Positions 1 through 5,806 of a DNA stretch of 8,794 nucleotides are shown here, piece by piece (the stretch's first letter is position 1; every line of letters begins with the position of its first letter). Made by a program: the position numbers and the translations under genes. The stretch comes from Deltaproteobacteria bacterium UBA3076 (lineage in GTDB: Bacteria; Desulfobacterota; Dissulfuribacteria; Dissulfuribacterales; UBA3076). The notes beneath the pieces are model-generated. The model was not told the origin of the DNA. It ran no database searches and saw nothing but the letters and a program-made list of their open reading frames with translations. The stretch lies in assembly GCA_002367355.1 (NCBI GenBank), contig DFBQ01000114.1, forward strand, positions 11,493-20,286, written 5' to 3'.

Positions 1-135
1 AGCATAACGGGTTATGTGATCGACGAGCAACGAAGAAGACGGCAAAAAAGACGTTAATTTGTTCAAGTTATTTATTGTACGTTCCCAATCATCTTTTACT
101 ATAGCTGAAACGAAGCCTGGACAATAAAGTACTAA

Positions 136-163
136 TTGTTATTTTGGAATGAGTTCGTATAGG
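136..163 (+). promoter_or_regulatory. candidate promoter of the carbonic anhydrase gene
   Basis: TTGTTA (136-141) and TATAGG (158-163) are separated by 16 bp, each matching four of six positions of the sigma-70 consensus. Transcription would start near 170 and give a short leader with an AAGGGAG-type ribosome binding site at about 179-184, ahead of the ATG at 193. A competing weaker pair is TTGTAC (75-80) with TACTAT (97-102). The region is AT-rich, so chance matches are likely. Confidence 0.3.
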
Positions 164-192
164 TACACAAATTACATTAAGGGAGCGATAAT

Positions 193-810
193 ATGATACA
201 TCAAAGTGCTATTACCGATTTCTGCCAGAAGGAATATTTGCCTGAGATCGATTCATCTGCCTGTATTCATCCAGTTGCCGCGGTAATTGGTCACGTATTT
301 ATAGGTAAGAGAGTTATGGTTGCGCCTTTTGCTTCAGTGCGAGGTGATGAAGGCCGGCCGATTTTTGTCGGGGATGAATCAAATGTGCAAGATGGAGTAA
401 TCCTCCATGCACTTAGGACAGAGCACGAAGGCCATCCAATTGAGGAAAATCACATTGAGGCTGAAGGAAAAAAGTATTCGGTTTACCTAGGCAAGAGGGT
501 CTCCCTGGCGCATCAGGTTCAGATTCATGGCCCTGCACATGTAGGAGATGATACATTTGTCGGGATGAAGACACTGGTATTCAGGGCAAAAGTGGGAAGT
601 AACTGCGTAATCGAACCTGGATGCATTGTTATGGGGGTCACTGTTGCGGATGGACGCTATGTGCCTGCAGGAACAGTGCTTAAAACTCAAAAGGATGCTC
701 ATAACCTGCCAGTGGTTACCGACGACTATCCCCTTAAGAATCTTAATAAAGGGGTAGTGCATGTAAATACCAGCCTTGCGGATGGATATAACAAGATCAA
801 TTTGGAATAG
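193..810 (+). CDS. cam: gamma-class carbonic anhydrase, Cam type
   Basis: Zinc (or iron) enzyme catalysing CO2 + H2O to bicarbonate + H+, folded as a left-handed beta-helix of hexapeptide repeats and trimeric in the family. The 205-residue protein resembles Methanosarcina thermophila Cam throughout. The three metal-ligand histidines are present (H72, H107, H112), as are the residues matching Cam Arg59, Glu62, Asn73 and Gln75 (R50, E53, N64, Q66). The acidic-loop region that marks Cam rather than CamH is kept (residues about 76-95). The position matching the Cam proton-shuttle Glu84 is R75, with E77 and E79 close by. No signal peptide is visible, so the enzyme is probably cytoplasmic, whereas archaeal Cam has a leader. 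The ATG follows a good ribosome binding site. The gene stands alone: a MITE and a hairpin lie between it and the SulP operon. Family call is firm; activity is inferred. Confidence 0.93.
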   Translation: MIHQSAITDFCQKEYLPEIDSSACIHPVAAVIGHVFIGKRVMVAPFASVRGDEGRPIFVGDESNVQDGVILHALRTEHEGHPIEENHIEAEGKKYSVYLGKRVSLAHQVQIHGPAHVGDDTFVGMKTLVFRAKVGSNCVIEPGCIVMGVTVADGRYVPAGTVLKTQKDAHNLPVVTDDYPLKNLNKGVVHVNTSLADGYNKINLE

Positions 811-875
811 TTAGGGCCTGAACAAAAAAACAATCACAAAACGAAATCTGTCCGGAAGATTGAGACCTGTACGAT

Positions 876-1024
876 GTAACTTCTCAATAAGTCCGGGTAA
901 ATCATATTTTGCGATTATCCACTGGATTCCCGCCTTCGCGGGAATGACAGGCGCTCACCCCCAATCGTCATTCCCGCGAAGGCGGAAATCCAGTGACTGT
1001 TGCCCAGACTTATTGAGAAGTTAC
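876..1024 (+). mobile_element. MITE copy 1: 149 bp, 18-bp terminal inverted repeats, 8-bp target duplication
   Basis: The element starts GTAACTTCTCAATAAGTC (876-893) and ends with the exact reverse complement (1007-1024). It is flanked on both sides by TGTACGAT (868-875 and 1025-1032), a perfect 8-bp target-site duplication. Inside are 29-nt inverted arms (920-948 and 967-995, one mismatch). Each arm contains its own small hairpin, ATTCCCGC-cttc-GCGGGAAT, so the element is close to one large palindrome. It has no credible coding capacity. GTAA ends with an 8-bp duplication are, as I recall, typical of IS66-family elements, so a trans-acting IS66-like transposase is a reasonable guess. The intact terminal repeats and duplication suggest fairly recent insertion. 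Confidence 0.9.
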
Positions 1025-1052
1025 TGTACGATCAAGAAACTACTCAAAATCA

Positions 1053-1113
1053 ATCACGAAAGCACGAAACAAAAACCAACTTCTTTTTCGTGTTTTCGTG
1101 ATAATTCTTTTTT
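1053..1113 (+). terminator. long A/T-rich hairpin followed by a T-run; possible terminator
   Basis: ATCACGAAAGCACGAAA (1053-1069) pairs with TTTCGTGTTTTCGTGAT (1086-1102): 17 positions with one G-T wobble and a 16-nt loop. Six T residues follow at 1108-1113 after a 5-nt gap. It could end transcription from the carbonic anhydrase gene; the MITE at 876-1024 would then have landed between the gene and its terminator. The CACGAAA units also resemble dispersed intergenic repeats, so a purely repetitive origin is possible. Confidence 0.4.
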
Positions 1114-1182
1114 GCTTCCCCAACATTAAATCCAATATCTAACCTCACAAGTTCGTTTTTTTTGCTTTGGGGGAAATTTTCC

Positions 1183-1211
1183 TTGACGTCATTATTTGGA
1201 TATATTAAAAA
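1183..1211 (+). promoter_or_regulatory. candidate sigma-70 promoter of the TetR-SulP operon
   Basis: TTGACG (1183-1188, five of six consensus positions) and TAAAAA (1206-1211, four of six) are spaced by 17 bp. TATATT at 1201-1206 is a better -10 hexamer but only 12 bp from the -35. The transcript would carry a leader of roughly 90 nt before the ATG at 1310. No Shine-Dalgarno sequence is evident in front of that ATG. Confidence 0.45.
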
Positions 1212-1230
1212 ACCGGTCGAATACTCAGTC
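1212..1230 (+). promoter_or_regulatory. candidate TetR-family operator over the transcription start
   Basis: ACCGGTCGAATACTCAGTC begins with the palindrome ACCGGT. Read on the other strand it has two similar half-sites, GACTGA and GACCGG, whose starts are 12 bp apart. It lies immediately downstream of the candidate -10 element of the regulator's own promoter, where a TetR-family repressor would be expected to autoregulate. GACCGGTC-like sequences are common TetR-family operators. The dyad is imperfect and the call rests mostly on position. Confidence 0.3.
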
Positions 1231-1309
1231 TAATTTAGAAGGTCTGGACGGATAAGCGACACAGCAATGGGGAAAATACCGTGTTTTGCAAATGGCTTAG
1301 ATAAATAAT

Positions 1310-1903
1310 ATGTCCAAAAAAGAAGCGATATTGCAGGCCGCAACAAGGCTCTTTTCCGAAAAAGGGTTCAAAGAGACATCCATTGCTGAACTCTCCAAGA
1401 CGACAGGCGCTGCTGAAGGGACGATTTTTTATCATTTCAAGAACAAGGAGGACATTTTCCTCTCCATCCTTGAGGACACCAGAAAGAGAGTTATAGAGGA
1501 GTTTGAGCGGTACCTGGAAGAAGGGGAGTTTGATTGCGGTCTGGACATGATCGAGGGCGCCATCTCCTTTTACTTCTATCTGGCCGGAATGATGGAAGAG
1601 CAGTTTCTTCTTCTGCACCGTCGCCACCCGCATGAACTCGCTGAGGTTAATCCTGTTTGCAGGGAGCATCTCGAGGCCATTTATAATTGTTTTGTAAATG
1701 GTTTCGAACAGGCCATTCTCCTCGGGCAAAAGGATGGGTCTATAAGGAAGATGTCTTCAAAAAGGACCGCGCTGATTATCTTTTCCATGGTGGACGGTCT
1801 GGTGCGCTTCAAAACCTATAACCTTTACAATGCAGGCGCACTCCACAATGAATTTATGGAGTTGTGCCGCAAAATGTTACAGAAAAAACAGATTCAGGAG
1901 TAG
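1310..1903 (+). CDS. TetR/AcrR-family transcriptional regulator
   Basis: A 197-residue protein, the normal size for the family, with the typical N-terminal DNA-binding domain. Helix 1 is residues 4-19. The helix-turn-helix spans about 23-43 and includes TSIAEL and the recognition region GAAEGTIFYHF, followed by KEDIF. The all-helical C-terminal half should bind a ligand and dimerise but has no features from which I can name the ligand. The start is well fixed: an in-frame TAG at 1298-1300 excludes an earlier start. There is no clear ribosome binding site, suggesting weak translation as is usual for an autorepressor. The SulP start lies 9 bp after its stop, so the two are almost certainly cotranscribed, and the regulator probably controls the transporter operon through a site near 1212-1230. 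Confidence 0.93.
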   Translation: MSKKEAILQAATRLFSEKGFKETSIAELSKTTGAAEGTIFYHFKNKEDIFLSILEDTRKRVIEEFERYLEEGEFDCGLDMIEGAISFYFYLAGMMEEQFLLLHRRHPHELAEVNPVCREHLEAIYNCFVNGFEQAILLGQKDGSIRKMSSKRTALIIFSMVDGLVRFKTYNLYNAGALHNEFMELCRKMLQKKQIQE

Positions 1904-1912
1904 GTGTTTCCA

Positions 1913-4045
1913 ATGCTGACAAAAATCTTTCCATTTATTGGCTGGTTTAAAGGCTACGATCTTGGCAGTCTCAGAACTGACTTTTTGTCGGGCCTTACTG
2001 TTGCTATGGTACTCATTCCCCAATCCATGGCCTATGCGCAATTGGCAGGGCTGCCGCCTTACTATGGGCTGTATGCCGCGTTCCTGCCCCCTATGATAGC
2101 GTCCCTGTTCGGCTCAAGTCGTCAGTTGGCCACAGGCCCTGTGGCGGTTGTATCGCTGATGACCGCTGCCTCCCTTGAGCCGTTGGCCACGACAGGCACA
2201 GAGGGCTATATTGCCTATGCCCTTTTACTGGCCCTAATGGTCGGCCTGTTTCAGTTCACCCTTGGCGTACTCAGGCTCGGGCTTGTGGTCAATCTCCTCT
2301 CACACCCGGTGGTCAACGGATTCACAAACGCTGCATCCATTGTCATTGCCACCTCGCAGTTATCCAAGCTGTTTGGTGTCTATGTGGATAAGGCCGAGCA
2401 CCATTATGGTACGATCATCAGGGTCGTCCAGGAAGCAATCCACTATACTCATCTGCCTACATTGTTATTAGGTGCATTCGCTTTTGCCATCATGTTCGGA
2501 CTCAGGCGAATTGCACCCAAGATCCCGAATGTGCTCGTAGCCGTGACAATAACAACGGTTATTTCGTGGGCCATCGGGTTTCAGCACAACGCAAGTGTTG
2601 ACATTTCGACCATCGAGTGCCCCAGGGTGCAAGAACTTGTTCAGAGTTTTAATGAGACAGTGAACGGCATGACGCCGCTGGCCGAAGAACGGACCAGGGT
2701 TGCCAAGGCCCTGGATGAGGCCAAGAGCGCCCACAACACCATAGGTATCCTCGACGCAGAGCGTGACGCAAGTGTCATAGCAGTTAAGATGGAGGAGATC
2801 AAAGAGAAAGCCCACATCTACAGGACGGAGCTCAGGCAATACTTGTTCAACGGCGTAGAGCAACCTGACGGTTCGCTGATGTTCTATCCGAAAGTGGAGA
2901 CTCCGGACGGTGTTCAGAATGATGGCCGCACATGGCGCATCAAGGTGGGCAACAAGCTGCTCAAGACCCACAAGCTGGTCATGATGGGAGGCGGCAAAGT
3001 GGTTGGAGTAATACCTGAGGGGCTGCCTTCTTTCACGGTTCCGAAACTGGACATGAAGATCTTGCTTCAACTCCTGCCTTTTGCAATCATTATTTCGCTT
3101 CTGGGCTTCATGGAGGCCATTGCAATTGCCAAGGCCATTGCCGGCAAGACAGGCCAGCGTCTCGATCCCAACCAGGAGCTCATCGGCCAGGGGCTGGCCA
3201 ACATCTTGGGTTCTGTGGGCAAGAGTTATCCTGTTTCCGGTTCCTTCTCAAGATCCGCGGTCAACTTTCAGGCCGGCGCAATTTCGGGTCTGTCGGCCGT
3301 GTTTACCAGCGCGGCCGTGGTTATCACGCTCCTGTTTTTTACTCCGCTCCTCTACCACCTGCCCCAATCCGTGCTGGCTGCGGTCATAATGATGGCGGTC
3401 CTCGGCCTGGTGAATATCTCCGGTTTTATTCACGCCTGGAAGGCCCAGTGGTATGATGGTGTTATTTCAATAGTTAGCTTTGTGGTCACCCTTGCTTTGG
3501 CGCCCCACCTGGAAAAAGGTATTGAGCTTGGCGTGCTCCTATCGCTTATGGTCTTTATCTACAAAAGTATGCGGCCTACTGTGGCATCCCTGGCCAAGCA
3601 CGAGGACAAATCCCTGCGTGATGCCATGGTCTTCGGCCTCAAGCAATGCAGGTTCATGGCTGTAATCCGCTTTGACGGCCCGCTCTTCTTTGCCAATGCC
3701 AGCTATCTGGAAGACCAGGTTATGGAGCGTATGCAGAGCATGGAATACCTCAGACATATCATTATAGTGTCTAACGGCATAAATGATATTGACGCATCGG
3801 GCGAAGAGACATTATCATCGCTTGTAGACAGAGTCAGGGCCGCAGGCGTTGACATCTCTTTCAGCGGCGTTAATGAATCCGTCATAAAGGTACTGGAGCG
3901 TACGTTCCTGTTGGAAAAGATCGGCGAGGACCACATTTATCCGACTCTGGAAATAGCCATCCGCGCCATTCACCCTCATGAGCATGTGGACGACGTGGAC
4001 AAAACCTGTCCGCTTACAGACGTTTGCAGACTGACCCATGCATAG
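1913..4045 (+). CDS. SulP (SLC26-type) anion transporter with large loop insert and C-terminal STAS domain
   Basis: Inner-membrane anion transporter; the family carries sulfate, bicarbonate and other anions. Numbered from the ATG at 1913 it has 710 residues. The SulP signature runs from about residue 27 (AMVLIPQSMAYAQLAGLPPYYGLY at 31-54) through the ATGPVAVVSL stretch (73-82). Later membrane segments include GFMEAIAIAKAIAG (398-411) and 460-550. Residues about 224-362 form an unusually long hydrophilic insert between predicted membrane segments 7 and 8: a helical, charged part (240-312) then a shorter mixed part. By SLC26 topology it should face the periplasm. The STAS domain is about 564-690, with D627-A628-S629-G630 at the usual conserved turn. 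The tail has a Cys pair (699, 705). An in-frame GTG at 1904 directly abuts the TetR stop, but its spacing to AGGAG (1896-1900) is only 3 nt, so the ATG is preferred. Substrate is not decided by sequence; the carbonic anhydrase nearby hints at bicarbonate. Confidence 0.92.
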   Translation: MLTKIFPFIGWFKGYDLGSLRTDFLSGLTVAMVLIPQSMAYAQLAGLPPYYGLYAAFLPPMIASLFGSSRQLATGPVAVVSLMTAASLEPLATTGTEGYIAYALLLALMVGLFQFTLGVLRLGLVVNLLSHPVVNGFTNAASIVIATSQLSKLFGVYVDKAEHHYGTIIRVVQEAIHYTHLPTLLLGAFAFAIMFGLRRIAPKIPNVLVAVTITTVISWAIGFQHNASVDISTIECPRVQELVQSFNETVNGMTPLAEERTRVAKALDEAKSAHNTIGILDAERDASVIAVKMEEIKEKAHIYRTELRQYLFNGVEQPDGSLMFYPKVETPDGVQNDGRTWRIKVGNKLLKTHKLVMMGGGKVVGVIPEGLPSFTVPKLDMKILLQLLPFAIIISLLGFMEAIAIAKAIAGKTGQRLDPNQELIGQGLANILGSVGKSYPVSGSFSRSAVNFQAGAISGLSAVFTSAAVVITLLFFTPLLYHLPQSVLAAVIMMAVLGLVNISGFIHAWKAQWYDGVISIVSFVVTLALAPHLEKGIELGVLLSLMVFIYKSMRPTVASLAKHEDKSLRDAMVFGLKQCRFMAVIRFDGPLFFANASYLEDQVMERMQSMEYLRHIIIVSNGINDIDASGEETLSSLVDRVRAAGVDISFSGVNESVIKVLERTFLLEKIGEDHIYPTLEIAIRAIHPHEHVDDVDKTCPLTDVCRLTHA

Positions 4046-4064
4046 TTAAAAAAGGGAGTTAGAT

Positions 4065-5291
4065 ATGTCTGTCATCACAGTATTTAGTGGTAATTTTTGC
4101 AAGGAAGACTCAGTAATCCAGGAAGTAACCGGCAGCACAGGCTATAAGCTTGTTACGGACAAAAGTCTTGTCGGTGATGCAGCCGGGCTTTCCGGCATGG
4201 CTGAAGGCAAGATAGAACGGGCCTTTTCAGCCACAACATCAGTATTCAACAAGTTCACCCACGAAAAGGAACGTGCGATTGCCTATCTCAGGCTCGCTCT
4301 GGCAGAGACGCTCTCAGACGACAATCTTATTGTCTCAGGACTATCCGGTCAGCTTATTCCAAAAGAGGTCAGTCACGTACTCCGTGTCTGCCTTATCGCA
4401 GACCTGAAATTCAGGACCAAAGTGGCTGCGGAAGAACAGGGATTGTCTGAAAAAGAGGCTGTCAAGCTTATACACAACGAAGATAATGACCGCGCTGCAT
4501 GGGTCTATGCCTTGTTCGGTAACAAAGATCCCTGGGCCGCTTCCCTCTATGACATCGTCATTCCCATGGACAAAAAAGACGTGGCGGAAGCAACAACGCT
4601 TATTATGAAGAATCTGGACAGTGAAGTAGTCAAAACCACGGAGAGTTCGAAAAATACAGTTGAGGACTTCCTTCTTGCAGCCAAGGTAGAAGTGGCCCTG
4701 GTCAAAGAGGGACACTCAGCAGGCGTGAATGTCAAGGACGGCTCGGTCAAGCTGAGCATCAACAAGCATGTCCTGATGCTCAGCCGGCTTGAGGAAGAAC
4801 TCAAATCCATTGTAAGCAGAGTGCCCGGCGTCAAGTCCGTGGACACCAAAGTAGGCAAAGGCTTTCACAAGACGGACGTTTATAGGAAAATAGATCTTGA
4901 GACGCCGTCAAAGGTATTGCTCGTGGATGACGAGCGCGAGTTTGTCCAGACCCTGTCCGAACGTCTGATCATGCGCGAAATGGGCTCAGCCGTGACTTAC
5001 GACGGAGAATCAGCCCTTGAACTGATCAGCAAGGACGAGCCGGAGGTCATGATCCTGGACCTCAAGATGCCGGGTATTGACGGCATTGAGACCCTGCGAC
5101 GTGTAAAAGAGACCCATCCGGAGATCGAGGTCATCATCCTCACCGGGCATGGTTCAGAGGCCGACAGAAAGGTATGCATGGATCTCGGCGCCTTTGCGTA
5201 TTTGCACAAGCCCGTGGATATTGAGTTGTTGAGCGACACGCTCAAAAAGGCCAACGAAAAAATTCAGCAGAAAAAGGGGCAAAAGGGTTAA
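4065..5291 (+). CDS. cytidylate-kinase-like / BON-like / response-regulator receiver fusion protein
   Basis: Soluble 408-residue protein with three parts. Residues 1-185 match the cytidylate-kinase-like family: an N-terminal beta-strand/loop, a region around VLRVCLIADLKFR (105-117), EDNDRAAWVYALFGNKDPW (139-157) and SLYDIVIPMD (160-169). The phosphate-binding loop is eroded (SGNFCKED at 8-15, no GxxGxGK or GSGG pattern), so kinase activity is doubtful. Residues about 204-264 look like a BON-type domain ending VPGVKSVDTKVG. Residues 282-400 are a receiver domain with D288/D289, phosphoacceptor D332, T360 and K382 all intact, and no DNA-binding output follows. A strong ribosome binding site (AAGGGAG, about 4052-4058) precedes the ATG, 19 bp after the SulP stop, so it is in the SulP operon. 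I infer a phosphorylation-controlled partner of the transporter; the direct role is unknown. Confidence 0.85.
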   Translation: MSVITVFSGNFCKEDSVIQEVTGSTGYKLVTDKSLVGDAAGLSGMAEGKIERAFSATTSVFNKFTHEKERAIAYLRLALAETLSDDNLIVSGLSGQLIPKEVSHVLRVCLIADLKFRTKVAAEEQGLSEKEAVKLIHNEDNDRAAWVYALFGNKDPWAASLYDIVIPMDKKDVAEATTLIMKNLDSEVVKTTESSKNTVEDFLLAAKVEVALVKEGHSAGVNVKDGSVKLSINKHVLMLSRLEEELKSIVSRVPGVKSVDTKVGKGFHKTDVYRKIDLETPSKVLLVDDEREFVQTLSERLIMREMGSAVTYDGESALELISKDEPEVMILDLKMPGIDGIETLRRVKETHPEIEVIILTGHGSEADRKVCMDLGAFAYLHKPVDIELLSDTLKKANEKIQQKKGQKG

Positions 5292-5302
5292 TTTTTAGGT
5301 TA

Positions 5303-5326
5303 GTCCCCCCTACAAAAAGGGGGGAC
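5303..5326 (+). other. GC-rich hairpin after the receiver fusion gene
   Basis: GTCCCCCC (5303-5310) pairs perfectly with GGGGGGAC (5319-5326) across an 8-nt loop, TACAAAAA. It begins 12 bp after the stop codon, where a terminator is expected, but no T-run follows on either strand. It may slow transcription, protect the mRNA 3' end, or be a dispersed intergenic repeat. Confidence 0.5.
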
Positions 5327-5453
5327 ATGATAGCCTGCAACGGCTACTTTTTAAAGCTTGACAGAATATCCGACTCAAATTAAATAGTGTTACAAAATTT
5401 AAAAAAGTGTATTCATTAACAATACTGGTATAAACGCAACAACGCGTCATTTA

Positions 5454-5599
5454 GTGCTTCCCAAAGTCTGGGCAACAGTCACTGGATTCCCGCCTTCGCG
5501 GGAATGACGATTGGGTGTAAGCGCCTGTCATTCCCGCGAAGGCGGGAATCCAGTGGATAGTCGCAAAATATGATTTGCCCGGACTTATTGAGAAATTAC
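5454..5599 (-). mobile_element. MITE copy 2, inverted relative to copy 1, left end decayed
   Basis: Its reverse complement matches the element at 876-1024 with six mismatches over about 135 nt. The inner 29-nt arms (5480-5508 and 5527-5555) are perfectly complementary. The right end GACTTATTGAGAAATTAC (5582-5599) differs at one base from copy 1. The left end (5454-5468) has lost 3 nt and changed at least two bases. Flanks GTCATTTA (5446-5453) and GTCATGGA (5600-5607) agree at six of eight positions, consistent with an aged target duplication. It therefore inserted independently of copy 1, and probably earlier. Confidence 0.88.
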
Positions 5600-5640
5600 G
5601 TCATGGACAATTAACATATTAATGTTACTTCCTTTTTTAA

Positions 5641-5671
5641 ATTCAAAATTCAAAATTTAGAATTCAAAATT
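5641..5671 (+). repeat. 7-bp tandem repeat (ATTCAAA)
   Basis: Four heptamer units in register: ATTCAAA at 5641-5647 and 5648-5654, a variant ATTTAGA at 5655-5661, and ATTCAAA at 5662-5668, then a partial ATT. Low-complexity AT tracts like this occur between genes in many bacteria and can change length by slippage. Confidence 0.75.
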
Positions 5672-5700
5672 GTGTCTGAACGGCCTTTTCGTTCAGACAC
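5672..5700 (+). other. perfect 11-bp hairpin/dyad upstream of the sensor kinase gene
   Basis: GTGTCTGAACG (5672-5682) and CGTTCAGACAC (5690-5700) are exact inverted repeats around a 7-nt loop, GCCTTTT. The dyad directly follows the ATTCAAA tract and lies about 106 bp before the kinase start. No T-run follows on the + strand. Read on the other strand the stem is followed by an AT-rich, T-containing stretch, but there is no minus-strand gene to terminate. It could be a protein-binding dyad or an RNA structure; neither is shown. Confidence 0.6.
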
Positions 5701-5726
5701 TAATTACTCTATAACCAACTAATATT

Positions 5727-5787
5727 ATTTGGATTATTTGTCCAGCTGTTAACGATCTTCCATCATTTCACTAAAGATTTGGATTAT
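5727..5787 (+). promoter_or_regulatory. repeated 11-mer ATTTGGATTAT in the kinase leader region
   Basis: ATTTGGATTAT occurs exactly at 5727-5737 and 5777-5787, with starts 50 bp apart, close to a whole number of helical turns. The first copy lies in ATTATTTGGAT (5724-5734), an 11-mer also found in the candidate TetR promoter at 1191-1201. No convincing -35/-10 pair was found between 5700 and 5800. These may be activator sites for the signalling operon or chance in AT-rich DNA. Confidence 0.3.
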
Positions 5788-5806
5788 ATACGTCGATCTA
5801 TTGACT

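Larger units (their letters stand above)
811..1309. other. gene-free interval between carbonic anhydrase and TetR genes
   Basis: Contains, in order, an unremarkable A-rich stretch (811-867), the MITE and its target duplication (868-1032), a long hairpin with T-run (1053-1113), and the promoter/operator region of the downstream operon (about 1183-1230). A frame open across 860-1129 is explained by the MITE and is not a gene. Nothing else supportable was seen. Confidence 0.7.
5292..5806. other. gene-free interval between the SulP operon and the signalling operon
   Basis: Holds a GC-rich hairpin (5303-5326), AT-rich DNA without recognisable signals (5327-5445), the second MITE (5446-5607 with flanks), a heptamer tract (5641-5671), a perfect dyad (5672-5700) and the repeated 11-mer (5727-5787). 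No coding frame of substance on either strand. The length and content suggest that the kinase operon has its own promoter, though I could not place it. Confidence 0.7.

Noticed and set aside
1..57. Tail of a preceding gene (open frame 1 ending SITGYVIDEQRRRRQKRR, stop at 55-57)
   Set aside because: Only 18 codons are visible; the basic tail is plausible as a protein C-terminus but nothing can be matched, so it is not called.
860..1129. 89-codon open frame on the + strand
   Set aside because: Its central HWIPAFAGMT stretch is simply the translation of the MITE hairpin arms, and the rest is the flanking hairpin; no ribosome binding site or family resemblance.
1235..1729. 164-codon open frame on the - strand
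   Set aside because: Lies antisense to the TetR gene, which has a clear domain structure and fixed start; the antisense protein has no recognisable features.
2468..3070. 200-codon open frame on the - strand
   Set aside because: Antisense to the SulP insert region; composition is that of a shadow frame and the sense frame is continuous with the transporter.
193..4045. Carbonic anhydrase and SulP as a single operon
   Set aside because: 499 bp separate carbonic anhydrase from the TetR gene, with a MITE, a terminator-like hairpin and a plausible new promoter in between; only a looser functional link is claimed.
5303..5326. Standard intrinsic terminator
   Set aside because: The stem is strong but no T-tract follows on either strand, so it is listed only as a hairpin.
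876..5599. Composite transposon carrying the SulP operon between two MITEs
   Set aside because: Each element has its own matching direct repeats on both sides, showing two independent insertions rather than one mobilised unit.
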